A stretch of DNA of 64,000 nt from Pseudoflavitalea sp. G-6-1-2. Lineage in GTDB: Bacteria; Bacteroidota; Bacteroidia; Chitinophagales; Chitinophagaceae. Positions within the stretch are counted from its first letter, which is position 1. The number at the start of each line of letters is the position of its first letter. The stretch covers positions 744,001 through 808,000 of the forward strand of contig NZ_JABBGB010000002.1 of the NCBI RefSeq assembly GCF_012927185.1. The letters are read 5' to 3'. A model generated the notes under the pieces. The model saw only the letters and a list, made by a program, of their open reading frames with translations. It was not told the DNA's origin and made no database searches. The translations under genes were made by a program, and so were the position numbers. This document shows, piece after piece, positions 8,969-17,720 of this stretch.

Positions 8969-11900
8969 ATGTATTTATTGGCTTCCGGCAAAGGCCGGGG
9001 CAAGGTATCCGCCTTGTCCATCACTAACTGCTTCAACCCCAAACTGCTTATGCGTGTATCTCTGCTATCGGTAGCATTGATGGCCTGCCTGGTAACGCTC
9101 GCCGGCACCAGCTCAGGGCAAAGTGTTGAGAAGACCAGGGTTAAGGTCGAGTTCAAAAATCTATCTCTCCGGAAAGCATTGCATCAGCTGGAGCTCACAA
9201 CAGGCTTCAGTTTCACTTACCGGAGCATAGATGTAGACCGATCTGCCCCTGTAACTTATGAGACCAAAGACGCTTCATTGGCGGATGTGCTTGGCACAAT
9301 CCTTCAGGAGGCAGGACTTTATTATGTGCAGCGGGAAAACAACATCATTCTACGGAAAACAGAAACAACCGCAGACTCCACAGCAATGCCCGATTATCTT
9401 GCATTGTTTCTTCCCCGAACGGATACCATTCCGATGGTTACCATTACCGGCCGCGTACTGTCCAGCGAAAAGATCAGTGAACCAGTGCCCAATGCCAGCG
9501 TAACGGTGAAGGGCACCAAATACGGCACCAGCACGGATCCCGACGGAAACTTCAGCATCCGCATTCCTGCCAGATTCCGTGTACTCAGTTTTTCGCAGGT
9601 AGGTTTCGAACCGGTGGATGTTCGTGTAGAGAACGATGGTCCCATGAGCGTATCCATGAAACCACGCCCCATGGCCATGTCTGAAGTGATCACTACGGGT
9701 TTGTACAGAAGACCCAAGGAGAGTTTCACCGGAGCAGCCACTACCATCAGCGGCGACCAGATCCGCAGTGTAAATATGATGAACGCGCTGCAGGCGATCA
9801 AAGTGTTCGATCCTTCGATCCGCATTCCGGAGAACGTTCAGTTCGGAAGTGATCCCAACAGAATGCCGAATATCAACATCCGCGGTACCAACAACTTTCC
9901 GCAACAACAGGGTACCAGCACAGGCAGGCCATCAGCGCCTCCGTCCGGCGCGGATTTCATGGCCAGCTATTCTTACAACCCCAATCAGCCTATATTTATT
10001 CTCGATGGTTTTGAAGTAGCGCTTCAGAAGATCTACGATCTCGATGTGAACCGCATCTCTTCTTACACCATTCTCAAAGATGCCGCTGCTACATCCATGT
10101 ACGGATCGCGTGCCGCCAACGGCGTTATCATCGTAGATACCAAACAACCCGCTCCCGGCAAACTGCAGGTTTTCTACAGCGGTACCATGAATATGAGTGC
10201 ACCAGACTTATCGGTGTATCATCTGATGAACGCGCAGGAAAAACTGCAGGCAGAACAACTGGCCGGCATGTATTCGGATTATTCGGATCCCGGCGGAAAT
10301 AATGCAGACAGGGATGCTTACTATCGCCGTCTCCTCTCCTATCGCATGAGCAAAGTAGCTTCGGGAGTGAATACAGACTGGCTTTCCAAGCCACTGCGCA
10401 ACAGTCTCGGACAAACGCATTCACTTAATCTCGGAGGTGGAGATCAGAGTATCCGGTATGCACTCAATCTCTATTACAAATCGGATCCCGGTGTTATGAA
10501 AGGAAGCGCCCGCGATGTGTACACCGGCGACATGAGCCTCACCTATCGCTTCCGTGGATTGAATTTCCGCAATGCGATTTCCATTACCTACAACAAATCG
10601 AAGAACTCGCCTTACGGCAGCTTCGGCGATTACAGCAAACAAAACAATTACTGGAGCCCTTATGGCCCCAATGGTGAAGTGGTGAAAATTCTGGAGCAAT
10701 TCGAAGACGGAACCCAGTACACCAATCCGCTTTACAACGCCACACTCAATGTGATCGACAACAGCGAATACACGTTGCTCACCAACAATACGGAGCTGGA
10801 ATGGAATATGGGCCACGGTTTCCGCCTTACCGGAAGTCTCGGACTAACCAGACAGGTTGATGAAGGCAACGTTTTTCTTCCTGCCAACCATACCACTTTT
10901 GCCAAAGAGACCAATTACCTCAAAAGAGGATCATACGACCGCCGGTTCAGCAAATTCTTCAACTATCAGGCAAGGCTGAAACTGGAATACAGTCACCGCA
11001 TTGCAAATGGACAGCTGTACAACACCACACTGATAGAATCGAATCAGGCAACGAGAAACGCCACCACTATCCGCGTGGAAGGTTTTCCGCACGAGAAGCT
11101 CGATGAAATGCTTTTCGGAAACGGGTATCCCGTAAACTCAAAGCCCGGTGGATATGTTGATATTACCCGCCGAGTTTCGGCAGGCAACAATTTCAGCTAC
11201 AACTGGGATCAGCGTTATGTTGCAGAAGGCAGTCTTCGCTTCGACGGATCATCACAATTCGGCAGCAACAAACGTTATGCAGCATTCTGGAGCACAGGTG
11301 TTTCCTGGAACCTGCACAACGAAAAATTCATCGAGCAAATGCTTCCGCAGGTAAAGACACTTCGTGTGCGTGCAACAGTGGGCAGCACCGGTGATGATCG
11401 TTTCGCCACCAATCAGGCCATCACCACTTACCAATACTTTACCAGCAGCAACTTCCACGGAAGTCCGGGTTCTTACCTCACCAGTTATGGAAATGAAGAC
11501 CTTACCTGGCAGCAGGCCATCAAAAAGAACCTGGGTATCGATCTTGAAATGTTCGATGGCCGACTATCAATCCGCGCCAACGTCTACAACGAAACTACCA
11601 AAAGCCTTTTGCTGGATATCAATACACCGCCATCCGTTGGTGTAACCAGTTACAAAGAGAACGTAGGAAAACTGCAGAACAATGGTGTTGAAGCCAACCT
11701 GAATTTCGTACTCATTCAGCAACCTGAAAAAGCAATTAACTGGTCGGTTTTCGTGAATGGCACACACAATCGCACCAAGATTGTAGCCATCTCCAATGCA
11801 CTGAAAAAACTCAACGACCTCAACGATAAGAACAACGAGAATCAGCAGATACGTCCACAGTTCAGGTATGTGGAAGGATACAGCCCCAATGCCATCTGGG

Positions 11901-12484
11901 GAGTATGTTCGCTGGGCATCGACCCCAGCACAGGCAGAGAAGTATTTCTCGACAAGAACGGAAAGCCTTCACTGGTTTGGAATCCGGAAGATAAAGTGAT
12001 CATCGGAGATCCAACAGGTGGTGTATTCGGAAACTTCGGAACCAGTTTAAATTACAAGGATTTCACACTGGGCATATTCTGCAATTATCAGGTGGGTATC
12101 GATCAATACAATCAAACGCTGGCAGATCGTGTAGAGAATGTAGACCTGCGCTATCAGGCAGACAGAAGAGTGTTGTTAGACAGGTGGAAGAAACCGGGAG
12201 ATCAAACCTTCTTCAAAGGACTGGCAGATGAGAATGGCCGGTACATCAATGTAAAAACAAATGTGAGCAGCCGTTTTCTTCAGAGAAACAATTACATCAA
12301 CTTAGGCAGCATTTCACTCGGTTATCAGGTACCAGCCAATTTCACCAAAAGGATGAAGCTGGGCACAACAAGAGTAACCCTCATTGCCAATGAGATCACA
12401 CGCTGGGGAAATCTCGAAATGGAACGCGGGCTCGATTATCCGTTTGCACGCAATTTCACCCTCAACCTCACCAGTAATTTTTAA
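8969..12484 (+). CDS. SusC/RagA-family TonB-dependent outer-membrane transporter with STN signalling domain
   Basis: The 1171-residue protein has an export signal within residues 28-51 (LLMRVSLLSVALMACLVTLAG). An STN domain covers about 57-130 (VKVEFKNLSLRKALHQL...NNIILRK). A carboxypeptidase-D regulatory-like domain covers about 158-232 (ITGRVLSSEK...PDGNFSIRIP). The plug runs from about 238, with IRGTNNFPQQ, FILDGFEV and DAAATSMYGSRAANGVIIVDT, and is followed by a 22-strand-type barrel ending LNLTSNF. The STN domain plus the upstream ECF/FecR pair make it a signal transducer as well as an importer. The SusD partner starts 21 bases downstream. The ligand is unknown. The operon encodes no hydrolase, so a non-glycan cargo such as peptides or a metal chelate is possible. 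Confidence 0.95.
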   Translation: MYLLASGKGRGKVSALSITNCFNPKLLMRVSLLSVALMACLVTLAGTSSGQSVEKTRVKVEFKNLSLRKALHQLELTTGFSFTYRSIDVDRSAPVTYETKDASLADVLGTILQEAGLYYVQRENNIILRKTETTADSTAMPDYLALFLPRTDTIPMVTITGRVLSSEKISEPVPNASVTVKGTKYGTSTDPDGNFSIRIPARFRVLSFSQVGFEPVDVRVENDGPMSVSMKPRPMAMSEVITTGLYRRPKESFTGAATTISGDQIRSVNMMNALQAIKVFDPSIRIPENVQFGSDPNRMPNINIRGTNNFPQQQGTSTGRPSAPPSGADFMASYSYNPNQPIFILDGFEVALQKIYDLDVNRISSYTILKDAAATSMYGSRAANGVIIVDTKQPAPGKLQVFYSGTMNMSAPDLSVYHLMNAQEKLQAEQLAGMYSDYSDPGGNNADRDAYYRRLLSYRMSKVASGVNTDWLSKPLRNSLGQTHSLNLGGGDQSIRYALNLYYKSDPGVMKGSARDVYTGDMSLTYRFRGLNFRNAISITYNKSKNSPYGSFGDYSKQNNYWSPYGPNGEVVKILEQFEDGTQYTNPLYNATLNVIDNSEYTLLTNNTELEWNMGHGFRLTGSLGLTRQVDEGNVFLPANHTTFAKETNYLKRGSYDRRFSKFFNYQARLKLEYSHRIANGQLYNTTLIESNQATRNATTIRVEGFPHEKLDEMLFGNGYPVNSKPGGYVDITRRVSAGNNFSYNWDQRYVAEGSLRFDGSSQFGSNKRYAAFWSTGVSWNLHNEKFIEQMLPQVKTLRVRATVGSTGDDRFATNQAITTYQYFTSSNFHGSPGSYLTSYGNEDLTWQQAIKKNLGIDLEMFDGRLSIRANVYNETTKSLLLDINTPPSVGVTSYKENVGKLQNNGVEANLNFVLIQQPEKAINWSVFVNGTHNRTKIVAISNALKKLNDLNDKNNENQQIRPQFRYVEGYSPNAIWGVCSLGIDPSTGREVFLDKNGKPSLVWNPEDKVIIGDPTGGVFGNFGTSLNYKDFTLGIFCNYQVGIDQYNQTLADRVENVDLRYQADRRVLLDRWKKPGDQTFFKGLADENGRYINVKTNVSSRFLQRNNYINLGSISLGYQVPANFTKRMKLGTTRVTLIANEITRWGNLEMERGLDYPFARNFTLNLTSNF

Positions 12485-12504
12485 CAGCACAACGTAATTG
12501 AATC

Positions 12505-13950
12505 ATGAAATTGAAAACCATCATATATGCAGCAGCAGCGGTGATACTGATACTGCAAACCGGCTGCAAAAAATGGCTGGATGTGCAACCTAAAACACTG
12601 ATCAGCGAAAAGGCCCAGTTCTCTACAGAAGCGGGTTTCAAAGATGCCATGCTCGGTGTTTACATCAAACTTGCCGACCAGCGCACTTATGGCAGAAACC
12701 TCACTTTCGGATTTATCGATGTGGTGGGACAATGCTACAATATTCAAACTACAGATGAGAATTATGCGCAGGCCGTCAAGTTCAATTATATGGACGTGAA
12801 AACAAGGCCATATGTGGATAGCATCTGGTACGATATGTACGCCAATATCGCCAACGTAAATCAGATACTTCGTCATATCGACAGCAGCACTGTTATATTC
12901 ACCGGACGCATGAAAAACCAGATAAAGGGCGAAGCCCTTGCCATGCGTGCCTTTCTGCATTTCGATCTGCTGCGTCTCTTCGGAACAGCACCTGTTGTGA
13001 ACGGAGAAGCAAAATCGATTCCGTATGTAACCACCTTTGAAGTGAAGGTGTTTCCTGCACTTACGGTAAATCAGGTGATCGAAAAATGCCTGAACGATCT
13101 GGCACAGGCAGAGTCCCTTCTTGCCGAAGACAAAAGCATCACCAAAACCTACAACAGCAAAGATCTCTATCTGAGTTTCACCCGCCATCACATGAACTAC
13201 TGGGCAGTGAAAGGATTGGAGGCGCGCATCAATCTTTACAAAGGTGATAAGCCCAAAGCGCTGGAAGCAGCGAAGGCTGTGATCGATTTTCAGGCAGAAT
13301 ATCATCCGTTCGTTACATTGCAGGCAGCGTCTGCTACCTTCAACAGAGATTACACTTATTCGACAGAGCATCTGTTTGCAGTATTCCACTCCGGCCTGAA
13401 AGGCTTGTCCGACTTCTATTTCATGGGAAATGCACAAGGATCGGTTGCTACATTCTCCATGGCCGATGCTCATATGAAAGCGTTGTTCGAGCTGAGCAAT
13501 GGAGGAAGTTCGGATATTCGATACAACTACCTCATACTTGGTGCTGGCAATGGATTCTCCACCATCAAGTATAGCCAGGCGAATATCGTTTCAACAAATT
13601 CGGAATCGGATTATCTGCGCACACTTATTCCGCTTATCAGACTTTCCGAAATGTACTATATCGCTGCGGAAGCTGCGCCGGTTACAGCAGATGGCGTTGC
13701 ATACCTGAATGAGATCCGGGCCAAACGCGGACTGGTAGCGCTTGCTACAAACATTCCGGCTACAACGCTCGACACAGAATTGCGGAAAGAAATCAAGAAG
13801 GAGTGTTATGCAGAAGGACAGAATTTCTACTACTTCAAACGCAGGAATGCAGCGAAGATCTACAGAATAGACAACGGGCAAACATCTATGTCGCCCGGAT
13901 TCTATGTACTTCCCATACCTGATGCAGAAAAAGAATTCGGTCAATACTGA
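12505..13950 (+). CDS. SusD/RagB-family outer-membrane lipoprotein
   Basis: The 481-residue protein has a lipoprotein signal ending LILQTGC, with the lipidated cysteine at residue 21. KKWLDVQPKTLISE follows directly, as in most SusD proteins. The TPR-containing core includes IKGEALAMRAFLHFDLLRLFG, and a late RLSEMYYIAAEAAP...LNEIRAKRGL segment is the standard SusD C-terminal pattern. It pairs with the preceding SusC across a 21-base gap. DUF4843 and PKD-like lipoprotein genes follow, a conserved order in many Bacteroidota SusCD operons. Confidence 0.93.
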   Translation: MKLKTIIYAAAAVILILQTGCKKWLDVQPKTLISEKAQFSTEAGFKDAMLGVYIKLADQRTYGRNLTFGFIDVVGQCYNIQTTDENYAQAVKFNYMDVKTRPYVDSIWYDMYANIANVNQILRHIDSSTVIFTGRMKNQIKGEALAMRAFLHFDLLRLFGTAPVVNGEAKSIPYVTTFEVKVFPALTVNQVIEKCLNDLAQAESLLAEDKSITKTYNSKDLYLSFTRHHMNYWAVKGLEARINLYKGDKPKALEAAKAVIDFQAEYHPFVTLQAASATFNRDYTYSTEHLFAVFHSGLKGLSDFYFMGNAQGSVATFSMADAHMKALFELSNGGSSDIRYNYLILGAGNGFSTIKYSQANIVSTNSESDYLRTLIPLIRLSEMYYIAAEAAPVTADGVAYLNEIRAKRGLVALATNIPATTLDTELRKEIKKECYAEGQNFYYFKRRNAAKIYRIDNGQTSMSPGFYVLPIPDAEKEFGQY

Positions 13951-13967
13951 TCCTAAAAACGAGATAT

Positions 13968-14732
13968 ATGTCACCAAAAAAATATTCACTGTACATCATG
14001 CTTCTGGCGATGATGGCAGCAGGTATGGCTTCCTGTAAAAAAAGCAAGATGAAATCTTTCGATGAGCCCACCATGGTTCATTTCTATAAAGATCTGGCCA
14101 ATTACTTCAGAGACAGCAGTGTGTTCTCCTTTGCCATCTTTTCACCGGATCATCTGTACGATACCGTGAAGCTGCCCATACGCATTGCGGGGAACGCTGC
14201 CGACAAAGACAGGCAGGTAAAACTGCAGGCCGTAGCAGACAGCAGCAATGCAATAGCGGGAACCGATTATGCCTTCGGCAATGCCATTGTACATGCAGGC
14301 AGGTTCTTAGACACTGTGTATCTGATAGTGAAAAGAACACCCGAAATGAAAACGCAGGAGAAGAGATTGCTGCTCGAAATTGTGGCTTCAAACGATCTGC
14401 AACCTGGTGTTTACAATTCACCTGTAGGCTCGGGCAATAACGTGTATTCCGGCGCATCTGTGCGCATGCTGGTTAAGATCAACGATTTTCTCACCAAGCC
14501 GGGTAACTGGGACAATATGCTGGTGTACTTTTTCGGAGATTACAGTCAAAGGAAATACAAGTTCATCATCGAAAAAACAGGCAGGGCACAGTTTCCGGTA
14601 GGCGGCGGTCCCAACGACATCTCCTATGGTGAGATCTCTGCCATTCAGATCTTCCTGCGGCAGGCATTGCTCGATTACAACAAAGAGCACGGAGACATGA
14701 TAGACGAAAACGGAGGCATTGTGACCTTCTGA
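13968..14732 (+). CDS. DUF4843-type surface lipoprotein
   Basis: 254 residues. The signal peptide ends AAGMASC, with the lipobox cysteine at residue 23. The body (VKLPIRIAGNAADKDRQVKL, AGTDYAF, LLLEIVASNDLQPG) matches the DUF4843 family, which typically sits directly after susD in operons that also carry a PKD-like lipoprotein. DUF4843 proteins have no established enzymatic activity and are thought to be accessory surface lipoproteins of the SusCD complex. The gene begins 17 bases after the susD stop and is certainly in the same operon. Confidence 0.8.
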   Translation: MSPKKYSLYIMLLAMMAAGMASCKKSKMKSFDEPTMVHFYKDLANYFRDSSVFSFAIFSPDHLYDTVKLPIRIAGNAADKDRQVKLQAVADSSNAIAGTDYAFGNAIVHAGRFLDTVYLIVKRTPEMKTQEKRLLLEIVASNDLQPGVYNSPVGSGNNVYSGASVRMLVKINDFLTKPGNWDNMLVYFFGDYSQRKYKFIIEKTGRAQFPVGGGPNDISYGEISAIQIFLRQALLDYNKEHGDMIDENGGIVTF

Positions 14733-14760
14733 TGCATTTACACAGATCAAAAATATCATC

Positions 14761-16197
14761 ATGAAAATATTCAGACTCCTTTCCATCTGCCTGCTGCTGC
14801 TGGCCATGATGCAGGGTTGTTTAAAAGATAAAGGCAACTACACGTATCACGATATCAATAAAGTTGCCCTCGCCGGTTCGTTGCCAGACACGTTCAGAGT
14901 GAACGTGCAGGACTCACTGAGAATAGATATTCAGCTTTCGCAAACGATACCCAACAATGAAGGTCTCGAAATCGACTGGGTGTTCTACAAAGAGAGCTTG
15001 TCTACTTACCGCCGTCAGCTGGGACATAGCACCAGCCTGCGTGCGCTGATCACCGATGCGCCTTCTACCTACTCGCTCGATCTTTTTGTGAAAGACAAAA
15101 AGACCAATGTAAGCATGTACAAACGTTTTGTAGTGGAAGTAACCACCCCCTTCAATCAGGGATGGCTGGTACTGGAAGAATCCGGCGGACACAACGATGT
15201 GAGCATGATTTTGCCCAACAACACAGTAAGCCGCAACATCTATTCAAAAGCCAACAACAATCAGTTTCTGACGCCGGGCCAGGGTCGCATAGCGGTTTAT
15301 TCGCGAAGAGCCGATCAACTGATCTATGTGTTCACACCTCATAGCGGCAAAATGCTCAGTGTGGCAAACTTCACCACTACCCTGCCTTTCAGCAAATGGT
15401 TCTTTATTCCACCTTCGGCAGAAGAGCCGCAGGAGGTGTTTTCAAACAGCACGGAAGAACATTTGCTGAACAACGGAAAAGCTTATGGCATTTATCTGAT
15501 AACGCCCCCTCCGTATGCGTTTGGAGTAGCAACTCCGGGCGATTATTATCTGGCGCCATATCAGCTTTCTTCACAAAGAGGATTCATATTCTACGATACA
15601 GTTGCACAGCGTTTCTGGTACAGACCATCGAGCGATTTTTCGCTGGTGAACATCAACAGTTCTGGTCCTACCGATATCTGGAATCTCAACAAAGTAGACA
15701 AGCGACTGCTCTATGCGGGTATGGGTTCCGGCGAAACATTCAATGCCGTATTCGAAAGCAAAAACAGGGATTCCGCATTTGTACTTACAGGAACAAGTGC
15801 AGGAACACTCAGCAAAGCCAGCAGCGCAGACACACTGGCGGCGGGCCTTCCATTGCAATCGGCGAGTAACTATCTTTCATCGAGACTGGTGCAGCATATC
15901 TATTTCGCCAAAGACAATCAATTGTATCTCTGGGATATTCCTGCCAAAACACACAGGCTGCTGTACACATTCCCGGCAGGCACCAAAGTAAAGCGGATGA
16001 AGTGGCATTACAATCAGAAGAGCGGATCGGATCCGGACAACTATCGTGTGATGGCAGTAGCCACAGATGAGGGTGGCGAAGGAAAAGTCTATCTCTTCGG
16101 AACGGAAGCTACCGGCAACTTCGTCGACAATACGTATCGTTCTGTATTTTCCGGATTTGGCAAGATCAGCGATATCACTTACAAAACTCAACCCTAA
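14761..16197 (+). CDS. PKD-like family surface lipoprotein
   Basis: 478 residues with a lipoprotein signal ending LLAMMQGC (cysteine 20), followed by KDKGNYTYHDIN, the usual start of the PKD-like family seen downstream of DUF4843 genes. Residues about 30-130 form an Ig/PKD-like domain (LRIDIQLSQTIPNNEGLEIDWVFYK). The rest (GWLVLEESGGHNDVSMIL, LYAGMGSGE, LYLWDIPAKTHRLLYTF, VYLFGTEATG) has a repeating beta-strand pattern compatible with a beta-propeller. No catalytic residues can be named. Its constant association with SusCD suggests a cargo-capturing surface accessory protein (inference). Confidence 0.75.
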   Translation: MKIFRLLSICLLLLAMMQGCLKDKGNYTYHDINKVALAGSLPDTFRVNVQDSLRIDIQLSQTIPNNEGLEIDWVFYKESLSTYRRQLGHSTSLRALITDAPSTYSLDLFVKDKKTNVSMYKRFVVEVTTPFNQGWLVLEESGGHNDVSMILPNNTVSRNIYSKANNNQFLTPGQGRIAVYSRRADQLIYVFTPHSGKMLSVANFTTTLPFSKWFFIPPSAEEPQEVFSNSTEEHLLNNGKAYGIYLITPPPYAFGVATPGDYYLAPYQLSSQRGFIFYDTVAQRFWYRPSSDFSLVNINSSGPTDIWNLNKVDKRLLYAGMGSGETFNAVFESKNRDSAFVLTGTSAGTLSKASSADTLAAGLPLQSASNYLSSRLVQHIYFAKDNQLYLWDIPAKTHRLLYTFPAGTKVKRMKWHYNQKSGSDPDNYRVMAVATDEGGEGKVYLFGTEATGNFVDNTYRSVFSGFGKISDITYKTQP

Positions 16198-16209
16198 ACC
16201 ACCTATAAC

Positions 16210-16234
16210 ATCCGGATGCGCAATGCATCCGGAT
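16210..16234 (+). promoter_or_regulatory. Perfect intercistronic hairpin ahead of the tlpA-like gene
   Basis: ATCCGGATGC and GCATCCGGAT form a perfect 10-bp stem around the 5-base loop GCAAT, followed by TTTCTC. It lies in the 54-base gap between the PKD-like lipoprotein and the thioredoxin-like gene. With only a short T-run it may act as an attenuator or RNA-stability hairpin. The longer open frame (ATG 16216) would read through it, which favours ATG 16252 as the real start downstream. Confidence 0.5.
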
Positions 16235-16251
16235 TTCTCAACATTCAGATC

Positions 16252-17637
16252 ATGAAAAAACAAATCAGCTTATTGCTGCTGCTTGCAGCAGCAAGCCTGC
16301 ACAGTATTGCTCAAAAAACATCGCATGCACTGGTGCAGGGGAATTACAATAAACGATCAGCAAACAATGTTGTGTTGTACAAAGTTGTTGCCGGTACCAG
16401 ACAGGAATTCGCCAGCATGAAACTCAACGACAAAAAAGAGTTTGCATTTCAGGTGCCCTCTGTTGAAGCGGGTTACTATTATCTGGCGCAAGACCCAAAC
16501 AGAGGCGGCATCAGAATCTGGCTTTCGCCCGGAACACAGCTCCGGATGCAGGTTTCAGATACCGGCTATACTTTGCAATCAGCTTCGCCCGAAAACAACT
16601 TGCTGCACCAATGGGAGACCATGCGCATGCCAGTACGCGCAATGGGCAATAGTCTTTCGAACGACAACCCCAGACTGCGCAGCCTTTCAGACACGGGCAC
16701 TTATCATAGCTTCTTCCCTAAACTGCATGAATTGCTCGCGAATGCAGCCAGCTTCCGCAAACGCATCAATACCAGCAACAAGGCCTTTAACGATTTGCTT
16801 CGCTTTACCATCGATGCCGATGTGCAGCAGTCTGCGCTTCATTTTCTGCTGACGCCCAAATCGGCACATCCGACACCGGAAGAGCTGCCTGCTTATTACA
16901 GAGACGATGCACGTGGCAAACTGCTTGCCACAACAGCCATCTACCGGCTCGGAGAAGGACAATCCATTTTGCAGGATTACTCCATTCTTCCCATACTGCT
17001 TGGAAAGAAACCCGAAGAGAAAGCCGATATGCTCGACTGGAGTTTGCAACTGATCCCCAACGATACACTCAGAGGCGATATTGTAATCGGCAATCTGCAA
17101 CGCGCCAACAGCTTCGAAACAGTATTGGACAATACAGAAAAGTATGGCCGCTACATTCTTACTCCAGAACAGAAGCTTCAAAAAGAAGCGATATTCGATA
17201 AACTGGTAAAATACCAGAAAGGAGCACCTGCCTACAATTTCAATCTCGACGACATCAATGATAAAAAGGTTTCGCTGAAATCATTAGCCGGAAAAGTAGT
17301 GGTACTGGATGTATGGGCCACCTGGTGCGGGCCCTGCAAAGCAGAGATCCCACATCTCAAAAAACTTGAAGCAGCCATGCACGGAAAAGATGTGGTGTTC
17401 GTAAGCATCGGAACAGACAAACCTGCCGACAAAGAAAAGTGGAAGAAGTTTGTGCAGGACGAACAGCTCGGCGGTGTGCAGCTCTACGATCCTTCGGGAG
17501 CAGCGATACACAGTTACTACAAGATCCCCGGCATTCCAAGGTTCATGGTATTCGACAAGGCTGGAAAGATTGTATCAGCGGATGCACCCAGACCTTCCAC
17601 ACCGGAGTTGCAGAAAATGATTGAACAATATCTCTGA
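16252..17637 (+). CDS. TlpA-family thiol-disulfide oxidoreductase (exported thioredoxin-like protein)
   Basis: 461 residues with a Sec signal (MKKQISLLLLLAAASLHSIAQ). The N-terminal part resembles the DUF4369-type beta domain that often precedes TlpA domains in Bacteroidota. A helical middle region (about 110-310) follows, then a C-terminal thioredoxin fold with the redox motif WCGPC (W358-C362) inside VVVLDVWATWCGPCKAEIP, and the cis-proline region KIPGIPRFMVFDK. It probably acts in the periplasm as a thiol reductant or disulfide exchanger. As last gene of the SusCD operon, its job may be maturation of a cysteine-containing partner or reduction of imported cargo. The target is not evident. 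Confidence 0.9.
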   Translation: MKKQISLLLLLAAASLHSIAQKTSHALVQGNYNKRSANNVVLYKVVAGTRQEFASMKLNDKKEFAFQVPSVEAGYYYLAQDPNRGGIRIWLSPGTQLRMQVSDTGYTLQSASPENNLLHQWETMRMPVRAMGNSLSNDNPRLRSLSDTGTYHSFFPKLHELLANAASFRKRINTSNKAFNDLLRFTIDADVQQSALHFLLTPKSAHPTPEELPAYYRDDARGKLLATTAIYRLGEGQSILQDYSILPILLGKKPEEKADMLDWSLQLIPNDTLRGDIVIGNLQRANSFETVLDNTEKYGRYILTPEQKLQKEAIFDKLVKYQKGAPAYNFNLDDINDKKVSLKSLAGKVVVLDVWATWCGPCKAEIPHLKKLEAAMHGKDVVFVSIGTDKPADKEKWKKFVQDEQLGGVQLYDPSGAAIHSYYKIPGIPRFMVFDKAGKIVSADAPRPSTPELQKMIEQYL

Positions 17638-17683
17638 CCGCAGTATTTCTCATGTGGTGTTCACGCAGTTTTGGTTTATCAGC

Positions 17684-17720
17684 AACGGGGCGGCCTGCAA
17701 GGCAGGGCCCCGTTCTATTT
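17684..17720. terminator. Bidirectional terminator between the tlpA-like and GH28-like genes
   Basis: AACGGGGC (17684-17691) pairs with GCCCCGTT (17707-17714), and an inner CCTGC/GCAGG stem extends it. CTATTTTA follows on the plus strand. The element lies between convergent stop codons (17637 and 17715) and probably ends transcription in both directions. Confidence 0.7.

Noticed and set aside
12481-13473. 330-codon minus-strand frame opposite susD
   Set aside because: Fully contained within the antisense of a well-supported SusD gene and without protein-family features.
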